From Phycisphaerae bacterium (lineage in GTDB: Bacteria > Planctomycetota > Phycisphaerae > Phycisphaerales > SM1A02), in assembly GCA_016873315.1 (NCBI GenBank), contig VGXL01000015.1:1-34053 (forward strand): a DNA stretch of 34,053 nt. The letters run 5' to 3'. Below, in pieces: positions 26,792 to 34,053 of this stretch. The translations under genes and the position numbers were made by a program. How positions within the stretch are numbered: the first letter of the stretch is position 1; the number at the start of each line of letters is the position of its first letter. The notes beneath the pieces were generated by a model, which was not told the DNA's origin, did not search any database, and saw only the letters and a program-made list of their open reading frames with translations.

Positions 26792-27268
26792 TCAGGGAGC
26801 GGTCGGCTTGGCGTCGGGCAGGGTGCCATCGACGGCCGTCGGCGCCGGAGCGTCGCCCGCCGCCTTGATTGCTGGTGTGCCGGCGAACGGCACGGTCGGT
26901 CGGCTGAAGCCTGAATCGAACAGGATGTCATTCAGGCGACCAGCAGCGATGTAGGAGAGCTCGCCGCTCACGGTCCACGCAGTGATGGACGATGGGAGCA
27001 CGACGGGCAGCGACTCTTGGACCATGTCGCGCGGCGGAACGGTTCGCGTGGCGATCCACTCGACGCGGCCGCCTCCGGCATCGAGCGTCCAGCCATCGAG
27101 CACGAGTTGGGAGCCACTGGCGTTGTGGACTCGCACGATGAGCGCCCACTCCTGCATGGTGCCGACCTTGGCCACAGGAACGGCTTCGACGACTTCGACC
27201 CGCGGTGTTGTCCCGCAGGCGGCCAAGAACGCGGGCACGGCAATTGCATGGCGGGCGGTCAGTCGCAT
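26792..27268 (-). CDS. Small lipoprotein, possibly LEA14/WHy-like
   Basis: The 158-residue product starts with MRLTARHAIAVPAFLAACG, a lipoprotein signal peptide with lipobox LAAC and Cys18 as the acylated residue. It is therefore expected to be membrane-anchored. The central part (about 35-125) is beta-rich, with WALIVRVHNASGSQLVLDG, a VPPRDMVQESLPVVL segment and WTVSGELSYIAAG. This order resembles the LEA2/WHy beta-sandwich, but the match is by eye and weak. The C-terminus is Ala/Pro-rich. The ATG at 27268 has a TAGAGT hexamer 7 nt upstream; longer in-frame starts cross into the divergent gene and are unlikely. It is divergent from the large propeller protein, 51 nt apart, suggesting a shared control region. 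Confidence 0.7.
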   Translation of the reverse strand: MRLTARHAIAVPAFLAACGTTPRVEVVEAVPVAKVGTMQEWALIVRVHNASGSQLVLDGWTLDAGGGRVEWIATRTVPPRDMVQESLPVVLPSSITAWTVSGELSYIAAGRLNDILFDSGFSRPTVPFAGTPAIKAAGDAPAPTAVDGTLPDAKPTAP

Positions 27269-27275
27269 GAAGGGG

Positions 27276-27281
27276 ACTCTA
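27276..27281 (-). promoter_or_regulatory. Putative -10 hexamer of the small lipoprotein gene (TAGAGT)
   Basis: On the minus strand TAGAGT is followed by 7 nt and the ATG at 27268. It lies in a 51-nt divergent region with TACCAT for the opposite gene. Confidence 0.4.
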
Positions 27282-27307
27282 CACGCGTCGCGCGCACGCA
27301 CGGGGCG

Positions 27308-27313
27308 TACCAT
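27308..27313 (+). promoter_or_regulatory. Putative -10 hexamer of the double-propeller gene (TACCAT)
   Basis: TACCAT is followed by exactly 6 nt and the ATG at 27320. It supports that start over the 101 codons of open frame upstream. Confidence 0.45.
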
Positions 27314-27319
27314 CGACCC

Positions 27320-30300
27320 ATGCCTCGTGGACATGCGACGATCCTGGCTGCGTGGTTCGCGATGGCGGCGGCGGCCGGTCTTCGGACGAGTGCGCAGCAG
27401 TCCGCGATCACGCCCACCGTGGCTGATTCGCCGACGGCCGCAGAACTCATCTTGCGCGCGGACGAGCAGGCGGCAACGAACCCCGGCGAGAGTGCGCGTC
27501 TTGTCGCGGAACTCCTGCGAGATCTCGCGGACAGGCTCGTGCAGACGAAGCATCCAGGCGTCTATCAGGGTGTGGCTGATCAGGTCGCACAGTTGCTTGC
27601 ACACCATCCTGCGGTTCTGGAGCGATACCGCGGCGAGACGAGCGCACAGGCGCGCGAATGGCTGGCCGATGGACGGCTGATCGAGGTCGCCACGCGATTC
27701 GCTGCAACCGATGCTGGGCTTCAGGCCATGCTGAGGTTGGCGGGGCGCGCCGTTCAGGACGCTCGAGCTGACGAAGCCGCGGCGTGGTTGCGGCGCGCGT
27801 CGATCCATCCATCGGCTGCGCTCGATCCGGCACCTCGTCTGGCGCTCGAGGCGTTGGCCGCGTGGGCGGCAGAGGACCGCGCGATGTGGACCGAGTCCCT
27901 GACGAAGCTCTCCGCCGTGCCAGGTGTGGCGCAAACACTCGTGGATGAGATTCGTGCGATGGGCGAGCCGACCGAGTGTGCGGAGCGCCCGGTGCTCGCT
28001 GATGTCGCGCCGGATACCGCGGCTGCCGTTCCGATGATGCCGTGGATCGAAGCATGGTCGGTGCCATTGCCGTGGTCGCCGGCATCGATCCGCAACCGGG
28101 GTCTTGCGTCCGGCGACGGGATGGTGGTGCCCGATGACGCAACCCGTGCGCAGGGCACGCGCCTGCACACGATGGTGCCGATCATCGATGGGGGCGATGT
28201 CATTGTGGCCGATGGCCGCGTGGTGACCTGCTTCGATCTGCTCACGCACACGATGCGTTGGCAGACCATGATTGCGATCGATCAGGCGTCCCGAAGCGCC
28301 GACACCATGCTCACGCCATGCGTGGTTGATGCGGAGCGGGTCCATTCGGTCGTGTCCATCGGTGAACTCGGCGGAACGATCTCCTCGCGCGTGGTGACCG
28401 TGCGCCGCAGCGATGGACGCGTGCTGTGGCAGCGCTCGCTCGAAGAGCCGCTGGGTCTGCTGCCCGGAGGTCTGCGCGTGGCGGGTTCGATGGCGGCAGC
28501 TGGCGATGTGCTCGCCGTGCCGTGCATGCGTCAGAACGGCCGTCTGGAGGTCGCATGCTGGCTCATCGGGCTGGATGCTGAAGACGGCTCCACGCGATGG
28601 GCGGTGCCGATCGGGGCTGCCAACGGACTGCTGCCCGACTTTGGCGGCGTCCCCACGATTCGTGGCGGCATGGGGGCGGTGTCGCATCGCGGCCTCGTGC
28701 TCGTGGGCACGCTGGTCGGGACGGCGGCGTGCGTCGAAGCGGCAACAGGTGCGGTGCGTTGGATCGCGCGCGATGAAGTGTCGCGCACTCGGCAGCCGCC
28801 GCCTCAAGAAGCGTGGGACGCATCGGTACCCGTGGTCGATGGCGATGCTGCGTGGTTCCTTCATGCGGATGCACGCGTCGTCATGCAGCGTGCGCTCGCG
28901 GATGGCGCGCTGAAGCTGACCCAAGCGCTTGGGCAGGGCGAGCCGTTGGGCGCTGCGCAGTACCTCGTGGGCGGCTCGGGGACCATCGTTGGCGTGGCAG
29001 GCAGCGGTGCACTGTCCGCGGTGAGCGCACCTGATCTGACTGGGTTTCGATGGCAGCTTCCTGCAATCGTCAGCGAACCCTTGGTGGGACGGTTGGTGTT
29101 GGCGCGATCGGGGGATCGAACGGTCATCCTTCTGCCGCGCGCCACGCGCGTGGATCTTCACGACCTCGCCACGGGAGCGTCGATTGGATCGATGCCCGTT
29201 CGACGCAGTGGATCGATCGGCGTGGGCGATGATCGCGTCGCGATCGCGTCCGAGATGAGCCTGCAGGTCTGGGGTCGCGGCGAACAGATCGTGGCGGACC
29301 TGACGGACCTGGTCGCACGCGGCACGGCGAGCGACGCGGAGATCGCGCTAGCCGAATCAGCCTTATCGCAGGGGGACGCAGACCGTGCGATGGACATGGC
29401 CAAGCGCGCGCTTGCGCGACTTGGTGCGATCGAGCACGATGACGATGCGACGGTGGCGCGTTCGCGTGTCGTCGATGTGCTGCTCGAACTCGTCAGGAGG
29501 AGCGCCGAGGGAACCGAGGCGATTGAGGTGCTGCGTCAGACGGCGTTGTTGCCGTCCCAGTCGTTGCGCGTTGCGCTGGCGCTCGCTGATCGCCACGCGT
29601 CGCGTGCGGAGTGGTCCCAAGCCGCCCGCACTCTGGCCGATGCCATGCCGACGCTCGAGAGCGATCCGCTCGTCGAACGGAGCGGCGCGCGTGTGCGGAC
29701 GAGTCAAGTGCTCTCGCTCGCCATGCAGCGGTTGGTCGTCCGGGCGCATACGGCACGGAGCACCGCCATCGAAGAGGCCGCCCACGAAGCGGCCCGGTCT
29801 GGCGCGTTGGTGTCGCCTGAGTCGTTCGCCCGCGCGTGGCGCGGGACCGTGGCCTCGATCCGGATGCTGATCGAGTCGGGCGAAAGCGCTCGAGCGGATG
29901 GACGACTCGACGACGCCAGCCGATCCGCGCAGCGTGCGGCACTCATCGTGCTTGAACGGGCCGAGGCAGGACTGCCGATCGATGCTGCACTCGTCGAGCG
30001 AGTCGCTGCTCGCGTCATGGAGGTGGGTTGGGGCGACCTTCTCGCGGTCAAGACCCTTCGTCGATTGCACCGACTGGCTCCATCGGCCGCGGCGTTCACC
30101 GCGCTCGCCGCCGCGGACCCCTGGGTCGTCTCGCCGCGACTGGCCAGCGCGGGCGGCGCGCCACGCAAGGGACAGCGGGCGATTCAATTCTCGGCGACCC
30201 TTCCAGCACTCGATGTCTTCGCGCGGCAACAGTCGACGCCTGATCGGGGCATCCTCGTCGTGAACCAGCAGTTGGTGGGGATCGAGGGATCCACGCTCGC

Positions 30301-31393
30301 TCCGGAGTGGGCCCTCGACCTCGATGACCCATCGCCCGGCATCCTTCGCGTGATCCCGACGATGATGGTGCTCGAGCGCACGATGACGCTGCCCGGTCGG
30401 CTCCGTGGGGTTGACCCCGCGACCGGCACCGTGACATGGTCGATCGAGGATCTCGGCGTGCTGCTTGGCCCGGTTCAGCCGATCGTCGGTTGGCGCGATG
30501 ACGAGAATGTGCTGTCCCGGCGCGGCCAGTTCGCTGCGGTCCCGTTCGGTGATGGTGCGATTGCGGTCCGCGGCGATGGCAGCTGTGTTCGGATCGGAGC
30601 CGATGGACACACGCTGTGGACGAGCGGGCGCTCCCTGCCGATCGTCGAGCATGCGCAAGCGGCGATGGGTGGCGTCGCGCTCGTCGGCATGTCGCTGAGT
30701 TCCGAACCCTCGCTCACGCTGCTCTCCTCGGCTTCGGGGCAGGAGCGTGGTCAGGTCCAACTTGAGGGCATGAGTTCAGCAGAAATGGTCGAGTCGACGC
30801 TGTGTGGATTCCTCGTCACGCGCGGTTTGACGAGCACGCTTGTGGAAGACACCGAGACGGGACCGAGGATCCTGTGGGAGCGCATGGCCCCGCCCGCAGC
30901 CACGCGACGGATGGCCGCGGTCGTCTTGGACGAGGCGATGTTCATGGGCCAACCGACCGATGGGTCGTCTCGGATTGACCTAGAAGATGGATCGAGCACC
31001 GCGCTGGATTGGGAGGGCGGGACGACCGGAGCCTGGACTCCATTGCTCGAGCTCGCCGACGGATTGCTCTTCGCGAACGGGGATCGCGTTGTCCTCGCAC
31101 AGGCGAGCGGACGCATCATCGGCAGCGCGCGACTCGCTCCGGCGGCCACGCCCCAATCGGCCATCGAGTGTGATGGAGGCGTGATCGTCCAGTCGCTCCA
31201 AATGCCGGAATTGCCTGCAATTCAAGGGGGAACGATGTTCACGCTCCTCGATCTAGCGCAGGGTCTGCGTCAGGTTCGCCACCTCGCGCGGCTCATGGTT
31301 CCCGTCGGCTGGCGGCGTTCGATCGTGCTCGATGGCTGGATCCTGCAATTCGGTGAGGACCAGTGCATCGCCATCCCGATTGGGTCGGGTTGA
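27320..31393 (+). CDS. Large exported PQQ-like beta-propeller / TPR-like protein
   Basis: The 1357-residue protein starts with a signal peptide (about 1-26, ending near TSAQQ). A helical N-terminal region (about 35-220) is TPR-like, with SARLVAELLRDLADRL and ARADEAAAWLRRAS. A first set of PQQ/WD-like beta blades spans about 285-640, recognisable from repeated LTHTMRWQT, DGRVLWQRSL, DGSTRWAVPIG, TGAVRWIARD and LATGASIGSMPV units. A second helical region (about 655-960) and a second blade set (about 975-1350, for example ATGTVTWSIED and DGHTLWTSGRSL) follow. It probably sits in the periplasm or outer membrane as a binding or scaffold protein; no enzymatic motif is evident. The start is supported by the signal peptide and TACCAT 6 nt upstream. 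The acidic protein gene follows after 44 nt. Confidence 0.82.
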   Translation: MPRGHATILAAWFAMAAAAGLRTSAQQSAITPTVADSPTAAELILRADEQAATNPGESARLVAELLRDLADRLVQTKHPGVYQGVADQVAQLLAHHPAVLERYRGETSAQAREWLADGRLIEVATRFAATDAGLQAMLRLAGRAVQDARADEAAAWLRRASIHPSAALDPAPRLALEALAAWAAEDRAMWTESLTKLSAVPGVAQTLVDEIRAMGEPTECAERPVLADVAPDTAAAVPMMPWIEAWSVPLPWSPASIRNRGLASGDGMVVPDDATRAQGTRLHTMVPIIDGGDVIVADGRVVTCFDLLTHTMRWQTMIAIDQASRSADTMLTPCVVDAERVHSVVSIGELGGTISSRVVTVRRSDGRVLWQRSLEEPLGLLPGGLRVAGSMAAAGDVLAVPCMRQNGRLEVACWLIGLDAEDGSTRWAVPIGAANGLLPDFGGVPTIRGGMGAVSHRGLVLVGTLVGTAACVEAATGAVRWIARDEVSRTRQPPPQEAWDASVPVVDGDAAWFLHADARVVMQRALADGALKLTQALGQGEPLGAAQYLVGGSGTIVGVAGSGALSAVSAPDLTGFRWQLPAIVSEPLVGRLVLARSGDRTVILLPRATRVDLHDLATGASIGSMPVRRSGSIGVGDDRVAIASEMSLQVWGRGEQIVADLTDLVARGTASDAEIALAESALSQGDADRAMDMAKRALARLGAIEHDDDATVARSRVVDVLLELVRRSAEGTEAIEVLRQTALLPSQSLRVALALADRHASRAEWSQAARTLADAMPTLESDPLVERSGARVRTSQVLSLAMQRLVVRAHTARSTAIEEAAHEAARSGALVSPESFARAWRGTVASIRMLIESGESARADGRLDDASRSAQRAALIVLERAEAGLPIDAALVERVAARVMEVGWGDLLAVKTLRRLHRLAPSAAAFTALAAADPWVVSPRLASAGGAPRKGQRAIQFSATLPALDVFARQQSTPDRGILVVNQQLVGIEGSTLAPEWALDLDDPSPGILRVIPTMMVLERTMTLPGRLRGVDPATGTVTWSIEDLGVLLGPVQPIVGWRDDENVLSRRGQFAAVPFGDGAIAVRGDGSCVRIGADGHTLWTSGRSLPIVEHAQAAMGGVALVGMSLSSEPSLTLLSSASGQERGQVQLEGMSSAEMVESTLCGFLVTRGLTSTLVEDTETGPRILWERMAPPAATRRMAAVVLDEAMFMGQPTDGSSRIDLEDGSSTALDWEGGTTGAWTPLLELADGLLFANGDRVVLAQASGRIIGSARLAPAATPQSAIECDGGVIVQSLQMPELPAIQGGTMFTLLDLAQGLRQVRHLARLMVPVGWRRSIVLDGWILQFGEDQCIAIPIGSG

Positions 31394-31428
31394 CAGACCG
31401 CCCCGATCCCACGATAGTCCCGCCCATC

Positions 31429-31433
31429 GGAGG
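31429..31433 (+). promoter_or_regulatory. Shine-Dalgarno sequence GGAGG of the acidic protein gene
   Basis: GGAGG lies 4 nt before the ATG at 31438 and fixes that start. Most other unit heads in the window have no such site. A TAGTCC at 31414 is a possible but imperfect promoter element. Confidence 0.65.
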
Positions 31434-31437
31434 ACCT

Positions 31438-32007
<570 letters not shown>

Positions 32008-32033
32008 GCCTCGGTGACTCCAACCAAACACTC

Positions 32034-32066
32034 CAAGGGCCGGCCAAGCGCCGGCCCTTGTTCGTT
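32034..32066. terminator. Bidirectional intrinsic terminator
   Basis: CAAGGGCCGGC (32034-32044), a 5-nt loop CAAGC, and GCCGGCCCTTG (32050-32060) make an 11-bp perfect stem. TTCGTT follows on the plus strand. It lies 27 nt after the acidic gene stop and 38 nt beyond the stop of the convergent lipoprotein gene, so it can serve both. It is the only convincing intrinsic terminator in the window. Confidence 0.8.
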
Positions 32067-32097
32067 CAAGGGGATTCAGCGATCGAGATGGAGCGCC

Positions 32098-33270
32098 TCA
32101 ACCGCCCCGCGGCGGCGCGATCGTCAGGCGGTAGATCCGGAGCGAGCGTCCAATGGGCCGCGCGAGCATCGCCGTACGGCCCTGTGACTGCAGCACGATC
32201 CATGTCCCTTCGGCGACGAGGACGCGTTTCGTCGCGTCGGCCCTCGGGCCAGAACATGCCCAGACCCGGTCACTCGACGACCACACGCAGTGCTCACCGC
32301 ACTGGAGCATGCCGATGGTTCCCTCGGGAAGCAGCGTTGGCGCCTCATCGGATCGTGGGCTCCACGATGCCAAGCGACTGAACCTGGGGTGGTAGAGCAG
32401 CGCCGTCGACCCTGTGGTGCAGGTGGGACCGATCGCGCTCACGCATTGCCATGCCACCTCCCGGGTCCCGCGCATCGAGAGGAGCGCGCTGCGCAGCATG
32501 GTCGGCTCGCTTCGGGCAGGCGAAGCGTCGAAGGCCATGGCGCGGAGCACGCCGTCGCGGATCTGGATGACGGTGAGCACGCCGTCGATCATGCACGGGC
32601 CGCTCCACTCCACGCCGTCAGTCGCCGCGATCGATGGCCCTGCGCCATCCGCGCGTGGCAACCACGAGCAGCGGACCCACTCGAATGCAGCTTGTTCCAC
32701 GCTCCACGACCGTGCGCCGGCCGCTCGACGGCACCAGATCATGACGATTCCGTCGCCGTGATCCTCCACCCAAGCGTCCGTATTCGTCGCTCCGTCCTCA
32801 AGCAGCCACTGCACGGCGCCATCGCTCGGGGACATGACGCCGATCCGGCGCGCGCCGCCGGGTTGCGGCTCCTCGACGATGGCGCCGCCGCCCTCACGAT
32901 TGATCCACGCGCGGCCCAGCAGCAGATCCGGGCCCTGCGTCCGAGGCAGACCGAGTCCGCTCGGTTCGATGGGATAGATGGTGACGGTGCCGGCCTTGCG
33001 CTTGGGTGCGTCCGTCGTGCCCAGCCTCGTCGCCCAGTCGGGGACGCTGTCAGCCTGCACCGCCATCGCGCTGCCATCGCGAGCGACGACGGGCATCGTG
33101 AAGCCGTCCCAAGCGACCTCACCCAGCGACACCAATCCGAACTCGACGGACGCAAGCTTTGGATCTTGTTCGGCCGACGGCCGAACGCTCGCACTCGACG
33201 GCGCGCTCGAACAGCCCGTCATCCACAGCGCGGCGATGCTCACGACACCGATCGCCACGAACGCTCGCAC
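32098..33270 (-). CDS. Lipoprotein of unknown function, beta-rich
   Basis: The 390-residue product starts MRAFVAIGVVSIAALWMTGC, a lipoprotein signal peptide with Cys20 followed by SSAPSS. The start is GTG 33270, chosen because GGGAG lies 5 nt upstream and the signal peptide is then complete. An alternative GTG at 33312 would add 14 residues. The body has repeated short beta-like stretches with Trp, such as AVQWLLEDG, MIWCRRAAG and CVWSSSDRVWACSG. That is suggestive of a propeller, but I cannot name a family. Five Cys occur in the C-terminal half and could form disulfides. It follows the secretin gene by 85 nt on the same strand and may be a periplasmic partner or an unrelated envelope protein. 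Confidence 0.65.
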   Translation of the reverse strand: MRAFVAIGVVSIAALWMTGCSSAPSSASVRPSAEQDPKLASVEFGLVSLGEVAWDGFTMPVVARDGSAMAVQADSVPDWATRLGTTDAPKRKAGTVTIYPIEPSGLGLPRTQGPDLLLGRAWINREGGGAIVEEPQPGGARRIGVMSPSDGAVQWLLEDGATNTDAWVEDHGDGIVMIWCRRAAGARSWSVEQAAFEWVRCSWLPRADGAGPSIAATDGVEWSGPCMIDGVLTVIQIRDGVLRAMAFDASPARSEPTMLRSALLSMRGTREVAWQCVSAIGPTCTTGSTALLYHPRFSRLASWSPRSDEAPTLLPEGTIGMLQCGEHCVWSSSDRVWACSGPRADATKRVLVAEGTWIVLQSQGRTAMLARPIGRSLRIYRLTIAPPRGG

Positions 33271-33307
33271 CAGGACTCCCGTGACCGCCAAGCCCCTTGT
33301 CGCGTCG

Positions 33308-33326
33308 CCCACCTCCCGCAGGTGGG
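33308..33326 (-). other. Stem-loop between secretin and lipoprotein genes
   Basis: CCCACCT and AGGTGGG, separated by 5 nt, form a 7-bp perfect stem 30 nt after the secretin stop. No T-run follows in the minus direction, so it could be an RNA-stabilising hairpin or a poor terminator that lowers lipoprotein expression. Confidence 0.35.
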
Positions 33327-33355
33327 TCCGGCGCAGTGGGGTCGGCGACCGTGCG

Positions 33356-34053
33356 TCAGGGCGTCGTGGGGGGCTTGGGCGCATCCGGGATCATCAGTTC
33401 GCCGCTCGGCAGGCGCTTGGTGGTCGGGTCATCGAGCAACTTCTTCGGGTCGCTCGGCAGCGGCTTCTCAAGCTCCTTGAGCCGCTCGAGTTCCTTCACG
33501 TTGTAGTTCATGTTGAACTCATCGGGGTTCTCGATCACGATCGGCGTGACGAAGATCAACAGCTCCTTCTGGGCCTTCGAGTTGTCGACGTTGCCGAAGA
33601 TGAAGCCCAGGCCAGGGATGTCCTTCAGGATGGGGAAGCCCGTGTCGTCCTTCGTCTCCGACTCGATGCGGATGCCGCTGAGCACGATCGTCTGGCCGTT
33701 CTTGACGGTGACGGCCGTATTGGTCTGGCGGCGGTCGATCGTGGGGTTGTCGCCCACGCCGGCTGCGGCGATGTTCACATTGGAGAGGAGCACCTCGATC
33801 TCCATTGCAACATTCTTCTCGTTCGTCACGCGCGGCCGCACATTCAGGCCGATGCCGACGGCGATCTGCTCGAAGCTGGCCGTGGTGCCAGCCGCGTCGC
33901 TGGTCGTGCCTGACTGGAACGGCACATCCTGGCCGCTGAAGAACTTGGCTTCCTTGTTGTCGGTCGTGACGACGCGCGGTTGCTGCAGGATCCGCACGGC
34001 CGTGTCCTGCGCGAGCGACTGGAGCACCACGGTCGCGTCGACGCCGAAGTCGA
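33356..34053 (-). CDS. gspD: Type II secretion secretin (GspD-like), C-terminal part, cut by window edge
   Basis: The frame is open through the window edge, so the N-domains and start are missing; about 232 codons are visible. What remains is the secretin channel domain: QDTAVRILQQPRVVTTDNKEA, the VPFQSG segment, VGIGLNVRPRV, NVAMEIEVLLSNV, TVKNGQTIVLSGIRIES and the signature GFPILKDIPGLGFIFGN followed by KELLIFVTPIVIE. After the domain comes a charged tail (LERLKELEKPLPSDPKKLL) and a Pro-rich end. The channel would sit in the outer membrane as a ring for type II secretion or type IV pili. A pseudopilin at the other end of the window fits such a system, but they are 32 kb apart. The subtype (GspD or PilQ) cannot be fixed without the N-terminus. 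Confidence 0.85.
   Translation of the reverse strand, partial: DFGVDATVVLQSLAQDTAVRILQQPRVVTTDNKEAKFFSGQDVPFQSGTTSDAAGTTASFEQIAVGIGLNVRPRVTNEKNVAMEIEVLLSNVNIAAAGVGDNPTIDRRQTNTAVTVKNGQTIVLSGIRIESETKDDTGFPILKDIPGLGFIFGNVDNSKAQKELLIFVTPIVIENPDEFNMNYNVKELERLKELEKPLPSDPKKLLDDPTTKRLPSGELMIPDAPKPPTTP

Noticed and set aside
27017-27319. 101-codon N-terminal extension of the propeller protein
   Set aside because: It is antisense to the lipoprotein gene and would bury the signal peptide; ATG 27320 has a promoter element and a proper signal sequence.

Overview
This 34 kb, high-GC window (about 65% by eye) is gene-dense chromosomal DNA. It most resembles a member of the Planctomycetota, probably class Phycisphaerae. 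The support is a pseudopilin with the G-F-S-L-T-E prepilin motif, a transmembrane Ser/Thr kinase with a TPR tail, large PQQ-type beta-propeller proteins, a eukaryote-like UDP-sugar pyrophosphorylase, and an SD-poor start-codon style. This is inference from gene content; there is no rRNA here to confirm it. I found no tRNA, CRISPR array, insertion sequence, integrase or phage gene, and no gene-free stretch over about 110 bp.

Layout. 1-0.87 kb: 3' part of a pseudopilin. 0.87-5.8 kb (minus): alaS then acs. 5.8-10.1 kb (plus): tpiA-secG-yicC-small-molecule kinase-PDZ protein, tightly packed. 10.2-10.8 kb (minus): adk. 10.9-12.7 kb (plus): recJ. 12.7-15.4 kb (minus): cysC, phoU, UDP-sugar pyrophosphorylase. 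15.4-18.9 kb (plus): cysD-cysN(C)-pdxJ. 19.0-22.7 kb (plus): dapA-Nudix-Ser/Thr kinase, joined by 4-nt overlaps. 22.7-24.1 kb (minus): hexose-phosphate mutase. 24.2-26.7 kb (plus): PTPS/QueD family protein and ppk1. 26.8-27.3 kb (minus): small lipoprotein. 27.3-32.0 kb (plus): a 1357-residue double-propeller exported protein and an extremely acidic Asp/Glu protein. 32.1-34.05 kb (minus): a type II secretion secretin (cut by the window edge) followed by a lipoprotein.

Functional threads. Sulfate activation is complete (CysD, CysN, CysC). The mutase and the UDP-sugar pyrophosphorylase could act in sequence to make UDP-GlcNAc or UDP-glucose. PhoU and PPK1 suggest phosphate/polyphosphate control, although no pst transporter is nearby. 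The right end is envelope-oriented: secretin, two lipoproteins and an exported propeller protein.

The main cross-cutting observation is that nearly every gene heading a transcription unit has a TAnnnT hexamer ending 6-11 nt before its start codon and no Shine-Dalgarno sequence, which is the layout of leaderless transcripts. Other points of interest are a decayed APS-kinase domain fused to CysN, a PTPS homologue with ExxHGH in place of the catalytic-Cys motif, and a perfect 78-bp tandem duplication inside the acidic gene. I did not see a clear new defence or mobile system; most of the window is housekeeping.
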